Assembly (NCBI RefSeq): GCF_001955655.1
Contig: NZ_MSPW01000001.1
Location: 248,001 to 312,000 of the forward strand
Source of the DNA: Viridibacillus arenosi
Lineage (GTDB): Bacteria; Bacillota; Bacilli; Bacillales_A; Planococcaceae
Length of the DNA: 64,000 nucleotides
Direction: 5' to 3'
The notes beneath the pieces were generated by a model. It had not been told where the DNA came from, searched no databases, and saw nothing but the letters and a program-made list of their open reading frames with translations. Shown piece after piece: positions 53,379-63,084 of the stretch. Every line of letters starts with the position of its first letter. The first letter of the stretch is position 1. The translations under genes were made by a program, and so were the position numbers.

Positions 53379-56177
53379 TTACTTAGCCAACCATACACGA
53401 AGAACTGATAATAACTGATCAATTTTTAATGGCTTACTGATGTAATCTGATGCGCCGGCTTTTAAGCATTTTTCCCTATCGCCTTTCATCGCTTTTGCAG
53501 TAAGAGCGATGATTGGAAGCTCTTGATAAATTTCTTGGCTACGAATATTGCGCATCGTTTCATAACCATCCATAACAGGCATCATTATATCCATTAATAC
53601 AGCATCTACAGAATTATTTTCTTTAAGAATTTCTAAACATTCAAATCCATTTTCAGCTGAAATAATCTCCATCCCTTGAGATTCTAAAGCATTTCTTAGT
53701 GCAAAAATATTTCGGTGATCATCATCCACAATAAGTACCGTCTTATTTGATAACATATTCTTGTTCGCTTGTGTTAGTTGCTGTTTTTCCGGATTTATTT
53801 GATCTGGTTCTATTTTTTCTGTAATAACATTATCATTTGTTGCTACAGTTAACACTGATGAATCCACTTCTTCATCATAAGGTACGTCAATACCACTAGG
53901 TAGGTTTGGTAATAATAAAGTAAAGACACTTCCTTTGCCTTCTTCACTATCGACAAAAACCCATCCTCCAAGTAATTTAGCGAATTCCTGACTGATAGAT
54001 AAGCCTAAGCCAGTCCCGCCATATTTTCTCTCGGTTGCTCCATCACCTTGTTGAAATGCTTCAAAAATTATTTTTTGTTTTTCATTAGTAATACCTATTC
54101 CAGTATCTTTTACACTAATTTCAACCCATTCGTCCGTAATTTCGGTATGTGCCAACTTCGTAATATTTTCTTTTTCAGCATTTTTAATTTGAACTGAAAT
54201 AGCACCTTCATGCGTAAATTTAAAGGCATTGGATAATAAGTTTTTCAAAATCTGTTGAAAACGTTGTTGGTCAGTAAAGAATATATTTGGTACATTTCCA
54301 TCCTTTTCTACAGTAAAATTCAAACCCTTTTTGAGTGCTACATGATCAAAATTCTGATGTAATAATTCTGGAACTTCACTCATATTCATTTCATCAAATT
54401 GGACTTTTAATTTTCCTACTTCAACTTTTGATAAATCCAATATATCATTGATTAACTTCAATAGGTCTTGTCCTGATGAGTGAATGATTCTAGCAAACTC
54501 TTGTTGTTCTTCAGCCAAGCCATTTTCATCTGGGGTTTCTAACATCTCAGATAAAATTAAAATACTATTTAATGGCGTTCTTAACTCATGCGACATATTA
54601 GCCATGAATTCTGATTTGTATTTTGAACTTTTTCTTAGTTCTTCAGCATGTTCCTCTAGGTTGATTTTTGCTTCTTCAAGTTCCCGTGATTTTTCTTCAG
54701 CATCGTGAGTTCTCTCAGATAACTGTTCATTAATCATTCGCAATTCTTCTGCTTGAGATTGCAATTCTTCTGATTGTGCTTGTAACTCTTCTGACTGCGA
54801 TTGTAATTCTTCTGACTGTGCTTGAAGCTCCTCTGTTTGAGCTTGTGATTCTTTTAATAATCGCTCAATTTCCATTCGACCTTGCACACTATTGATAGTA
54901 ATACCTAGTGTCTCTAAAACACGTTGTAAGAAGTTTTGCTGTAGGTTAGTGAATGGTTCTAGACTTGCCATTTCCAATATACCTACGACTTCATCTTCAA
55001 AAATGACTGGCGTTATAATAATACTTTTAGGATTCACATTACCTAATCCAGTTGTAATAAATTGATAATTATCCGGTATATCAGTGATAATCTGTGATTT
55101 TTTTCCTATAGCACATTGTCCAATTAAACCTTCACCAATTTGAAACTCGCTTCTACCAGCATCATTGCCTTCACCAGCGAAGGAAGCAGTTTTAACAAAA
55201 CGTGTATCTTCTCCTTGACCACGGCGGATATAAAATACACCAAAGGATGCGCCGACCATAGGTGCTAGTCTTGTAATTAATCGTTTACCTAACTCTTCTA
55301 TGTCCACTATACGTTGATACATCGTTGCAATTTCTGCAAGACCCGTTTGCATCCAGTTCTGTTCACTAATTTTTTGAGTGAAATCTTTTTCTTTCTGATT
55401 ATACTCTTCTAATGATCCGGCCATTTCGTTGAAAGAACTGGCAATTTCTCCAATTTCATCTTTCGTCTGAATCGTGATTCTTGGAATAGAAGATAAATTT
55501 TTAAAATTTATCTTTTGAATTACTTTTGTAATAGATTGAAGTTCCTTGGATGTGCTTCTAATCATCCAACTAAGTATAGTAGAAATTATTAAAATACTAA
55601 AAAATACAGCAAATATAGTAAATTTAATCATATCATTGTACGTTTGTTGAGAACTTTTCAAAGTATCATTCATAATACCCTCTTGATATTCCTTAAAATC
55701 ATCAAGTGTAGATAACACTTCTAATCTCTTAGTTCTTTGTTCTTCCATCAATTCATTTAAATCTGCACTCGAACCGTTTGCCTTAATCAGTTGAATGATT
55801 TTAGACTCTGTATCGGTATAGGATGTATATTGCTTATCTAATTTTTTTAATAGTTGTTGTGACTGTGTTTGATTTGCACTAGTAGACAATTTAATAATAT
55901 TTTCTGAAATAGAAGCATGATTGTCATTAATCGTTTGTAAACTTGTCTTAATATCCTTATTATCAGCATCGATTGCTGCATATAAAATTTCTCTGTCAGA
56001 CCGTGAAAATAACTGACGGATATCCATCACAGTTTGCACTTTATAATAGCGATCCTCTACAATTTCAGTCATATTTGCTTTTAATTTATTTAAAGTAAAT
56101 ACCATTATTGATAATAAAACAATTAAAAAAAGCAATATTAAACCAAAACCTATAATTTGCCTTTTCTTAAAACTCAT
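53379..56177 (-). CDS. Hybrid sensor histidine kinase with GAF and receiver domains
   Basis: The 932-aa membrane protein runs: TM1 (~8-28), an extracytoplasmic four-helix sensor (~30-180), TM2 (~182-203), HAMP (~205-260), GAF (~275-430) and a heptad-repeat coiled coil rich in EELQAQSEELQSQ units (~440-520). HisKA follows (MANMSHELRTPLNS, H ~530), then HATPase (NAFKFTHEG, DTGIGI, GGTGLGLSIS) and a C-terminal receiver (VDDDHRN; MDIMMPVMDG; TAKAM; SKPL). The fused receiver suggests a phosphorelay. CheR and the receiver–phosphatase gene lie directly downstream, so the three form one signalling unit. Confidence 0.94.
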   Translation of the reverse strand: MSFKKRQIIGFGLILLFLIVLLSIMVFTLNKLKANMTEIVEDRYYKVQTVMDIRQLFSRSDREILYAAIDADNKDIKTSLQTINDNHASISENIIKLSTSANQTQSQQLLKKLDKQYTSYTDTESKIIQLIKANGSSADLNELMEEQRTKRLEVLSTLDDFKEYQEGIMNDTLKSSQQTYNDMIKFTIFAVFFSILIISTILSWMIRSTSKELQSITKVIQKINFKNLSSIPRITIQTKDEIGEIASSFNEMAGSLEEYNQKEKDFTQKISEQNWMQTGLAEIATMYQRIVDIEELGKRLITRLAPMVGASFGVFYIRRGQGEDTRFVKTASFAGEGNDAGRSEFQIGEGLIGQCAIGKKSQIITDIPDNYQFITTGLGNVNPKSIIITPVIFEDEVVGILEMASLEPFTNLQQNFLQRVLETLGITINSVQGRMEIERLLKESQAQTEELQAQSEELQSQSEELQAQSEELQSQAEELRMINEQLSERTHDAEEKSRELEEAKINLEEHAEELRKSSKYKSEFMANMSHELRTPLNSILILSEMLETPDENGLAEEQQEFARIIHSSGQDLLKLINDILDLSKVEVGKLKVQFDEMNMSEVPELLHQNFDHVALKKGLNFTVEKDGNVPNIFFTDQQRFQQILKNLLSNAFKFTHEGAISVQIKNAEKENITKLAHTEITDEWVEISVKDTGIGITNEKQKIIFEAFQQGDGATERKYGGTGLGLSISQEFAKLLGGWVFVDSEEGKGSVFTLLLPNLPSGIDVPYDEEVDSSVLTVATNDNVITEKIEPDQINPEKQQLTQANKNMLSNKTVLIVDDDHRNIFALRNALESQGMEIISAENGFECLEILKENNSVDAVLMDIMMPVMDGYETMRNIRSQEIYQELPIIALTAKAMKGDREKCLKAGASDYISKPLKIDQLLSVLRVWLAK

Positions 56178-56586
56178 ATTCTCTTCCCCCTTTTATTCAA
56201 ATTAAGGAAGCTGGAAGCTACTGAAAAAATAGCTGTCGAATTCTAGCATAGTCCTCAAAATATCTCTATTATTATTTTATCATTTTTTTAGTTCATAGAT
56301 AGATTAAAAGTCTATTACAATAGTTTTAAAAATTTCCTTCTAATATTTTCTAATTTAATTGAATGTTAATGCATATAATGCCAAATATCTACTTTCTTGG
56401 TTTGATTATAACTTATATCACAAATACTTTTTTGCCAGAAAGTATAAGTCTTAAACAATAAAACTTTCGATTATACATTTTTATGAATATTATTAAATTG
56501 TTTAGGTCTTTTATTTCAGTCAAAAAAGTTGTAATGTTATGAATATGAATTAATTGATTTTTCCAACAAATAAAAGGAGTGTTATT
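56178..56586. other. AT-rich divergent promoter region
   Basis: No gene is visible; poly-T/A tracts dominate. Promoters for the kinase operon and for the gene at 56587 are expected here, but no clear boxes stand out. Confidence 0.4.
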
Positions 56587-57180
56587 ATGATGTCAAAATA
56601 TACAGAACAACTCTCATATTTACAAAAACCTGATGAAAAGAATATTCCAGTTGAATTGCAATTAGAGTTTGACAAACATGTAGATTTTCAACAAGAGAAT
56701 TGGGGCTTTATCAATAATTTATTCAAAATACTTCCATTAAACCCACTGCAATATAAAGGTTTTTTAGATTTCAAAAATACTATGTTTGATGAAAACACAT
56801 GCTATTTGAGTAATTTAGATAAGGAAATGATGGGCTTGGTTGTATCCTCTACTAATAGCTGCGCTTATTGTTTAACAACACACAGTGATGCATTACGGGG
56901 TTTAACAGGAGATGCTAATTGGGTTGATCAACTCACTTATAACTATCGATCTGCAATATTAACAAAGAAACAACGCGCACTATGCGATTATGCATATTAT
57001 GTTACTACTTATCCTCAAGAGACAACTCGACAACAAGTAGACCTGTTACGTTTAGCTGGCTTTAGCGACCATGAAATTTTGGAAGCTTCATTTATTGCTG
57101 GATTCTTTAATTTTACAAATCGTTGGGTAAGTACAATTGGTGCTGTACCAAATCCAGGGCATTATACTCATAATAGATAA
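56587..57180 (+). CDS. Carboxymuconolactone decarboxylase-like peroxidase-related protein
   Basis: A 197-aa all-helical protein with the AhpD-type redox motif SCAYCLTTHSDAL (C92, C95, H99). It belongs to the peroxidase-related/CMD proteins, in which the cysteine pair reduces peroxides or relays electrons. AAAGGAG before the ATG at 56587 is decisive; the longer in-frame start lacks a site. A single-gene unit with its own terminator. Confidence 0.88.
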   Translation: MMSKYTEQLSYLQKPDEKNIPVELQLEFDKHVDFQQENWGFINNLFKILPLNPLQYKGFLDFKNTMFDENTCYLSNLDKEMMGLVVSSTNSCAYCLTTHSDALRGLTGDANWVDQLTYNYRSAILTKKQRALCDYAYYVTTYPQETTRQQVDLLRLAGFSDHEILEASFIAGFFNFTNRWVSTIGAVPNPGHYTHNR

Positions 57181-57182
57181 TC

Positions 57183-57225
57183 AAAAAGCCAAAGAGCAGT
57201 TTATATAAGCGCTCTTTGGCTTTTG
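57183..57225. terminator. Bidirectional terminator
   Basis: AAAAAGCCAAAGAGC pairs with GCTCTTTGGCTTTT around ~14 bases, between convergent genes. Confidence 0.9.
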
Positions 57226-57257
57226 TTAATATTAAATTGATTGGTGTGTAGACCGTT

Positions 57258-58757
57258 TTATAAGTTATATATTCGCGTATATTTTTCTTTTAAATAATCG
57301 GCTAAATACTGGGCATTTAAACCTTCACCAGTAGCTCCTTTTAATAGTTCAAAAGGTTTTTTAAGTGCACCATATTGATGTACTTTTTCTGTTAACCATT
57401 CGCGAATTGGAGTGAGATTACCTTCTGCCAAAAGTTCATCAAAGTTTGGAATATCTTGATCCATCGCATGTTTAAATTGAGCTGCATACATAAAACCAAG
57501 TGCATAAGATGGGAAATATCCAAAACTACCACCAGACCAATGCATATCTTGTAAGATTCCTTCTGCATCATTTTCTGGTGCAATACCCAAATACTCTTCG
57601 TATTTTGCATTCCATACTTTTGGTAGGTCCTCAACTTGTAAGTTTCCATTGAATAATTCTTTTTCAATTTCATATCGAATCATAATATGAAGTGGATATG
57701 TTAATTCATCAGCTTCAATTCGAATTAAAGAAGGTTGCGCTGCGTTAATTGCACGTAAAAACATTTCTAATGAAACATTTTCAAATTGTTTCGGAGAGTG
57801 TTTTTTCAACATCTCAAAATTATGAGACCAAAAGTTTTTATTGCGTCCTACAAAATTTTCAAAAAACAATGACTGAGATTCATGAATGCCCATTGAAGTT
57901 CCTGTGCTTAGTGGTAAACCATCTAATTCTGGCATGATATTTTGTTCATATAAAGCGTGTCCACATTCATGCACTGTACCAAGAAGTGCAGATCGAAAAT
58001 CATGTTCATCATATTTTGTAGTTACGCGAATATCACCTCGGTTTAAACCAATCATAAACGGATGAACTGTTTCATCTAAACGACCTGCTTCAAAGTCGTA
58101 ATCAAGTTGTTGTAAAATTTCTAAACAAGCTGCCTTTTGCCCTTCTTTTGGAAAGAAGTCAAATATGAAACTCGTATCTGGTTGATTAGGTGATGCGACA
58201 ATTTTTTGAACTAATGGGAGAATAGTTTCCTTCAATTCTCCAAATACGCGGTCCAATATATCCGTTGTCATATCAGGTTCATATTGGTCCAATAATGTGT
58301 TGTATGGATTATTGTCCTTGATTCCCCAATAAGTAACGAACTTTTGTTGCGCTTCAATAATGCCTTTTAAATACGGTAAGAATAGACTGAAGTCTGATTT
58401 TTCTTTTGCTTGTTCCCAAACAGCTTCTGCTTTTGATTGGAGTACGACATATGCTTTATATTCATCTGCTGGGATTTTCTTATTTAAATCAAAAGCTTTT
58501 TGCGTTTCTTCATATGAACGACGGACAATTTCTGATAGTTCTTCTTTTTTTGTCGAAAGCTCTTGAAGTATTTCAGCTAATTCATCGGATGTTTGTAATC
58601 GGAATAGTTCTGACGAAATAGTACCTACAACTTCTGCTCGTTGCTCTAGCCCCTTTTTTGGTGCTCCAGTGCGCATATCCCAATAGATTACTGAAAGAGC
58701 TTCTTCATAATTATCGATTTTTTTTATGTAATTTAAAAAGCGTTGTTCTACTGACAT
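57258..58757 (-). CDS. ypwA: M32-family carboxypeptidase (YpwA/Taq type)
   Basis: The 499-aa zinc carboxypeptidase has the HEXXH site GTVHECGHALYEQN near residue 258, the downstream glutamate in GIHESQSLFFEN, and the family DPRV-less Bacillus pattern. The opening SVIYWDMRTGAPK is typical. It removes C-terminal residues from cytoplasmic peptides. The ypwA–ypvA order is shared with B. subtilis. Confidence 0.94.
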   Translation of the reverse strand: MSVEQRFLNYIKKIDNYEEALSVIYWDMRTGAPKKGLEQRAEVVGTISSELFRLQTSDELAEILQELSTKKEELSEIVRRSYEETQKAFDLNKKIPADEYKAYVVLQSKAEAVWEQAKEKSDFSLFLPYLKGIIEAQQKFVTYWGIKDNNPYNTLLDQYEPDMTTDILDRVFGELKETILPLVQKIVASPNQPDTSFIFDFFPKEGQKAACLEILQQLDYDFEAGRLDETVHPFMIGLNRGDIRVTTKYDEHDFRSALLGTVHECGHALYEQNIMPELDGLPLSTGTSMGIHESQSLFFENFVGRNKNFWSHNFEMLKKHSPKQFENVSLEMFLRAINAAQPSLIRIEADELTYPLHIMIRYEIEKELFNGNLQVEDLPKVWNAKYEEYLGIAPENDAEGILQDMHWSGGSFGYFPSYALGFMYAAQFKHAMDQDIPNFDELLAEGNLTPIREWLTEKVHQYGALKKPFELLKGATGEGLNAQYLADYLKEKYTRIYNL

Positions 58758-58890
58758 TTTATTACCCCCTTATGTTCCTTCTATTTTATCACGAAAACCG
58801 AAGTAAATCAGTTGAAAAATTCTGTTTGTTATTTAGCAGAATATTCACGTCATTACACCCTAAAAAGTGCTAATAATTCTTCTCACATTC

Positions 58891-58927
58891 AAAAAAGCCA
58901 GCTCATTATATTTTGAGCTGACTTTTT
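58891..58927. terminator. Terminator between the helicase and carboxypeptidase genes
   Basis: AAAAAGCCAGCTCA pairs with TGAGCTGACTTTTT (one mismatch). Confidence 0.88.
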
Positions 58928-58931
58928 CTTA

Positions 58932-60830
58932 TTAGACTTCTGTAGCTTCGACTGCGAAAATCGGTTGTATTTTCTCTTTATGTTTGTATTCTTCTTCATT
59001 CAATAAAATATGAATGTCTCCGTGGTCTTTTGAAGTACGGATTAATCGCCCCATACCCTGCTGTAGTCGTAACAGCATGAATGGTAAATCAACCTCTTCA
59101 AAAGCATCGGTAGCAAATGAACGCTTTGCATCAAATAATGGATCATTTGGTGGGAAAGGTAAATCGAAAATTATCACACGCGTTAATGATTCCTCGGGTA
59201 AGTCTAAGCCTTCCCATAAATGATATGAGCATAGTACTTTTACTTCGTCCGCTTGGAAATCACGGATAAGTGACGATAGTTCGCGATCCCCTTCAAACGC
59301 AACATCTGCACGTAGTTCCTCAGCCAATTGCCCTTTAAATTTCTGCATCGCTTGTTTTGATTTAAATAAGATTAATGTTTTTTCATCATCTTGTAATAAC
59401 TTTTCAACAGACGAAAGTTTCTCTTCTTGAGCTACTTTGTGCAATTGAATCTTCATAACTTCTTCATATTCAAATGGAGAAGAGACAGAGAATGATTGGA
59501 ATTTGTTAATCCCTAAACTGTTTGCGATATATGAGAAATCTTTATTGATTGATAGAGTTGCTGATGAGAATACATAAGGTATTTTTTTCGAGAACAATTT
59601 TTCCTCGAGTACTTCTGTAATAAGTCTAGGCATGATGACAAGTGTCTCTTCACCATCTGTTTCCTCTAACCAGTCTACAGCATCTCCTTGCGCGATAAAT
59701 ATACGCATTGCAGCTTCGTATTGCTCTAAGAACTCCTCTACCATACGTAGCTCATATTCAGGAATGACATACATTTCTGATTCGAAAACAAACTCTTCAA
59801 GTAAAGATTCTACTGTATCAATCACTTTTTGACCAAGCTTTAGAAGTAAAGGAGATTTATTAATTCGTTTACGATCTTCATCCGATTCAATGACATCATC
59901 ACGTAGTTGGTCAAAGAATAATTCATGACCATCTTGCAATTTTTCCATTGTATAAAGCGTTTTTTCTCGTAATCCATCAACCATTAACATATCTAGAAGC
60001 TTTACGATTGTATAATCTTGCACTTTGTAAGTCATCGCCTTTTGTGCAGCGTACTCAAGTAAGTGGCCTTCATCAAGTACAATCATGGATACTTCCGGTA
60101 GAAGTGCTAATTGTCCTTCACGTTCACGTGAATCTTTTGTAGCAATATGCTCCATCAAGAAATCTTGTGAACAGATGATTAAATCCGTTGCTTTACGGTA
60201 ATCTGCACGATGTAGCGTTTGCCCACAGCGGTTGCGAAGATCACAAACCGAACACTGTTGAATCGAGTTGTAGTTGACTTTTTGCCAATCAACATCGCTA
60301 ACATTTGGATAGTCACTACGTTGACCATATAAAGATAATGGTCCCTGGCCAAAGACGCCATCTGGTATCGTTTCTACGATATCATCTATATATTCACCGT
60401 CATGAAACTTTTCAGCCTCTTCAAAGCGTTTTAAACATAGGTATTGATCACGTGATTTTGCTAAACGCACATCAATATTTAAATCAAGATATTGCTGTAA
60501 TTTATGAATATCGCCACCATCTTTAACGAGCTGGTCGATTAAAGTTTCATCTGCACATGCAATCAATGCTGGACGTCCAGTATAACGCGCATAAGAAATA
60601 GCTGGTAATAAGTATGCAATTGTTTTCCCAGTACCTACACCTGCTTCAGCAAATAGCACTGATTTTTCACGTAAAACTTTTTCAATTTGATAAGCCATAA
60701 AGATTTGCTCATCACGACATTCTAGACCCTTTTCAGGTAATTCATCATAAAGCATATCGCCCATCCAATCACCCAACGAGTCGAAGAATGATTTTTCTTT
60801 TGATAGAGCAAATGGTATTGCTTGTCTCAT
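58932..60830 (-). CDS. ypvA: DinG/XPD-like ATP-dependent helicase (YpvA type)
   Basis: The 632-aa superfamily 2 helicase has Walker A in AEAGVGTGKTIAYLLPA (~60), the DEAH-like MIVLDEGHLLE, SSATLS (motif III region) and the QGMGRLIRT arginine-finger motif VI. Four cysteines (YLCLKRF, CSVCDLRNRC) could form the 4Fe-4S cluster of the DinG/XPD group. It unwinds D-loops, R-loops or forked DNA with 5'-3' polarity in relatives. Starts normally with GGGGGAAC upstream. Confidence 0.93.
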   Translation of the reverse strand: MRQAIPFALSKEKSFFDSLGDWMGDMLYDELPEKGLECRDEQIFMAYQIEKVLREKSVLFAEAGVGTGKTIAYLLPAISYARYTGRPALIACADETLIDQLVKDGGDIHKLQQYLDLNIDVRLAKSRDQYLCLKRFEEAEKFHDGEYIDDIVETIPDGVFGQGPLSLYGQRSDYPNVSDVDWQKVNYNSIQQCSVCDLRNRCGQTLHRADYRKATDLIICSQDFLMEHIATKDSREREGQLALLPEVSMIVLDEGHLLEYAAQKAMTYKVQDYTIVKLLDMLMVDGLREKTLYTMEKLQDGHELFFDQLRDDVIESDEDRKRINKSPLLLKLGQKVIDTVESLLEEFVFESEMYVIPEYELRMVEEFLEQYEAAMRIFIAQGDAVDWLEETDGEETLVIMPRLITEVLEEKLFSKKIPYVFSSATLSINKDFSYIANSLGINKFQSFSVSSPFEYEEVMKIQLHKVAQEEKLSSVEKLLQDDEKTLILFKSKQAMQKFKGQLAEELRADVAFEGDRELSSLIRDFQADEVKVLCSYHLWEGLDLPEESLTRVIIFDLPFPPNDPLFDAKRSFATDAFEEVDLPFMLLRLQQGMGRLIRTSKDHGDIHILLNEEEYKHKEKIQPIFAVEATEV

Positions 60831-61464
60831 CTTGTTCCCCCTCGTACGTCAACGAAAATAAAATTATATTCAACTAAACGGTAATTGAAACCTTTGTTAT
60901 TATAGCATTATTCTTAACTACCTTGTTAAATGCATGTATATGATTTAATTTTTTTTCAGTTTATGTGTTCAATTTGTGGTCATATCACGGTTATCATAGT
61001 GTTACCCAGAAAAAAGGAAATTAAACACCCGGAAATTGGTGCACCTAATATAATAGAAGAAACTCTGTTAAATTTATATGAAATTGGTTAACAAAACAGC
61101 CTTCTATTTTCAATAATATAAAGAATGAGACAATGTTCTTTATTTACTTAACAAAAAATTATATTGGTTATTGTTAGCAATTATTCTACAATTTAAAATT
61201 AAATACATATCATATAACTCTTAGGTATAGAAAGTGATCTTAATTTGGGGGCTAGAGAAAATATGTGGAAATGATGTGGCATCAACATTGCGAAGAAAAC
61301 GTTTTTCATTCTAACTCCATCTCTTTCCAATGGGATTTAGCATTATCTTATATTAGTAGTAAAAGTGTGAAATTATTCGGAGGGAAAAAGTGTGCAGTTC
61401 AAGCATTCTAGTTTTCGATTTACGTTTTTGTATAATTATTTAAGAAGATATAAATTCATGTTAT
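60831..61464. other. Long gap without a convincing gene
   Basis: A 42-codon frame at 60963-61091 lacks a ribosome site. At 61392-61466 GGAGGG precedes a 24-codon GTG frame (VQFKHSSFRFTFLYNYLRRY…), which resembles the very start of an ABC-exporter or membrane protein and could be a truncated gene leader. Otherwise AT-rich DNA. Confidence 0.35.
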
Positions 61465-61490
61465 AAAAAAACACCCGCTTAGAGGTGTCT
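61465..61490 (-). terminator. Terminator of the small membrane protein gene
   Basis: On the minus strand ACACC, TCTAAGCG, GGTGT, then TTTTTTT. Confidence 0.78.
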
Positions 61491-61534
61491 AATAACTTCA
61501 GCTAATTTAAACTCGATCTACAACATAAATAGCC

Positions 61535-61735
61535 TTAAATTACCCCTTTTTTGTTATCCATTTGCGAGGTTTTAGATTTTGCATATTGATTAAATTCTGC
61601 TAAGAATAAAGTTATTGCGAACATCAACAAAATAACTGGAAACATGAAATATTCCGATTCATAATTGGTAACACCCAAAAAAACAAATAACATAAACGAT
61701 ACACAAAGAGCTATAGTTCCAGATAAAAGCTTCAT
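61535..61735 (-). CDS. Small two-helix membrane protein
   Basis: A 66-aa protein with two transmembrane segments (LSGTIALCVSFMLFVFLGV and YFMFPVILLMFAITLFLA) and a basic tail (KSKTSQMDNKKG). The ATG at 61735 follows GGGGGAGG at ideal distance. Family not recognised. Confidence 0.65.
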   Translation of the reverse strand: MKLLSGTIALCVSFMLFVFLGVTNYESEYFMFPVILLMFAITLFLAEFNQYAKSKTSQMDNKKGVI

Positions 61736-61910
61736 GAATCCTCCCCCTTTTCTAAACATTATATTCCATATTAAACCATAAAATTTATTGCAACAAGAAG
61801 AATATTTATTTAAATTAGATTTTCATGGAATATTATTTAGTTATAACCGAATTGAGTTAATTACTGACATGCCCAGATACGAGTTTGCTTTTTTCCAAAA
61901 TCAAACCTAA

Positions 61911-61940
61911 AAAAACGGAATGGGATATCCCATTCCGTTT
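61911..61940 (-). terminator. Terminator of the methyltransferase gene
   Basis: AAACGGAATGGGATATCCCATTCCGTTT is described here as the 14-bp arm AAACGGAATGGGAT and its perfect complement; T-run on the minus strand. Confidence 0.92.
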
Positions 61941-61945
61941 AAAAT

Positions 61946-63082
61946 TTAGTTTCTCGGTGTACGTTGACCCCAGAATTGATAAAAATCAGTTCTGATAAAC
62001 CCGTTGAATAATTTGCGTTTTTTTGTCGCTTTTCTGCCATAAAGTGTTTCAAAGTTTTCCATTGATGATAGCATGTAGACTGACCAAGATGGATACTTCG
62101 CCATATTGTCACCCATCTCACGAATCATTTGTTCAACCATTTCTATATCACCAATACGTTCACCATAAGGCGGGTTACCAATCATTACGCCATCAGTTGA
62201 TAATGTAGTAAAGTCTTTTACTTGCATTTGTTTCCAAGTAATCAGGTCTGCAAAACCAGCTTCAACAGCATTACTTTTTGCAATTTGAACCATACGATGG
62301 TCAATGTCTGATCCAATAATTTCTAAAGGCTGATCGTAGTTTGCAACATCTTCTGCTTCCATACGAATATCATCCCAGATTTGTTGTTTCATCCAAGGCC
62401 ATGCTTCTGAAATGAACTCACGGTTGTAACCAGGAGCCATATTTTGCCCAATCATTGCAGCTTCAAGTGCAATTGTACCTGAACCACAGAAAGGATCTAC
62501 AAATGGACGATTTGGATTCCATTTAGAAATTTGAACAAGCGCTGCTGCTAACGTTTCTTTTAATGGTGCTTCACCTTGATCTAGTCTATACCCACGTTTG
62601 TGTAGGCCTGCTCCACTAGTATCAATTGTAAGTGTAGCCACATCTTTTAAAATTGAAATTTCAATTTTAAATTTCGGTCCAGTTTCTTCTAAGAAACCTA
62701 GACGTTTATAGTGGTATTTCATTCGTTCAACGATTGCTTTTTTTGTAATCGCTTGGCAATCAGGTACACTAAATAATTTAGATTTAACGGATTTACCTGT
62801 TACAGGGAATTCTGCATCTACCGGTAAAAATTTCTCCCAATTGATCGCTTTTACTCCCTCAAACAATTCATCAAATGTGCGAGCTGGAAACTCACCTGCA
62901 ATAATTTTCACTCGGTCCGCTACACGTAACCAAAGATTCGTTTTTGCGATTGCCTTCTCGTCACCTTCAAAGTAAACTTTCCCGTTTTCTGTTGTTGTTT
63001 CAAATCCTAGGTCCTGAAGCTCTTGTGCGACAATTCCTTCTAACCCCATTGCTGCGGTTGCTACTAATCGAAATGTTGTCAT
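61946..63082 (-). CDS. ypsC: THUMP-domain rRNA N2-guanine methyltransferase (YpsC/RlmL-like)
   Basis: The 378-aa enzyme has an N-terminal THUMP RNA-binding domain (~40-160) and a Rossmann methyltransferase domain with DPFCGSGTIALEAA (SAM site) and IGNPPYGERIG (the catalytic NPPY). It corresponds to B. subtilis YpsC and the N-terminal half of E. coli RlmL, methylating a guanine in 23S rRNA. AGAAGGG nine bases before the ATG at 63082 fixes the start. It begins two bases after the GGDEF–EAL gene stops, so co-transcription is likely. Confidence 0.93.
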   Translation of the reverse strand: MTTFRLVATAAMGLEGIVAQELQDLGFETTTENGKVYFEGDEKAIAKTNLWLRVADRVKIIAGEFPARTFDELFEGVKAINWEKFLPVDAEFPVTGKSVKSKLFSVPDCQAITKKAIVERMKYHYKRLGFLEETGPKFKIEISILKDVATLTIDTSGAGLHKRGYRLDQGEAPLKETLAAALVQISKWNPNRPFVDPFCGSGTIALEAAMIGQNMAPGYNREFISEAWPWMKQQIWDDIRMEAEDVANYDQPLEIIGSDIDHRMVQIAKSNAVEAGFADLITWKQMQVKDFTTLSTDGVMIGNPPYGERIGDIEMVEQMIREMGDNMAKYPSWSVYMLSSMENFETLYGRKATKKRKLFNGFIRTDFYQFWGQRTPRN

Positions 63083-63084
63083 TG

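Noticed and set aside
60963-61091. A 42-codon plus-strand frame (MCSICGHITVIIVLP…)
   Set aside because: No Shine-Dalgarno sequence or terminator accompanies it and the residues match nothing I know; it is reported only as part of the gap description.
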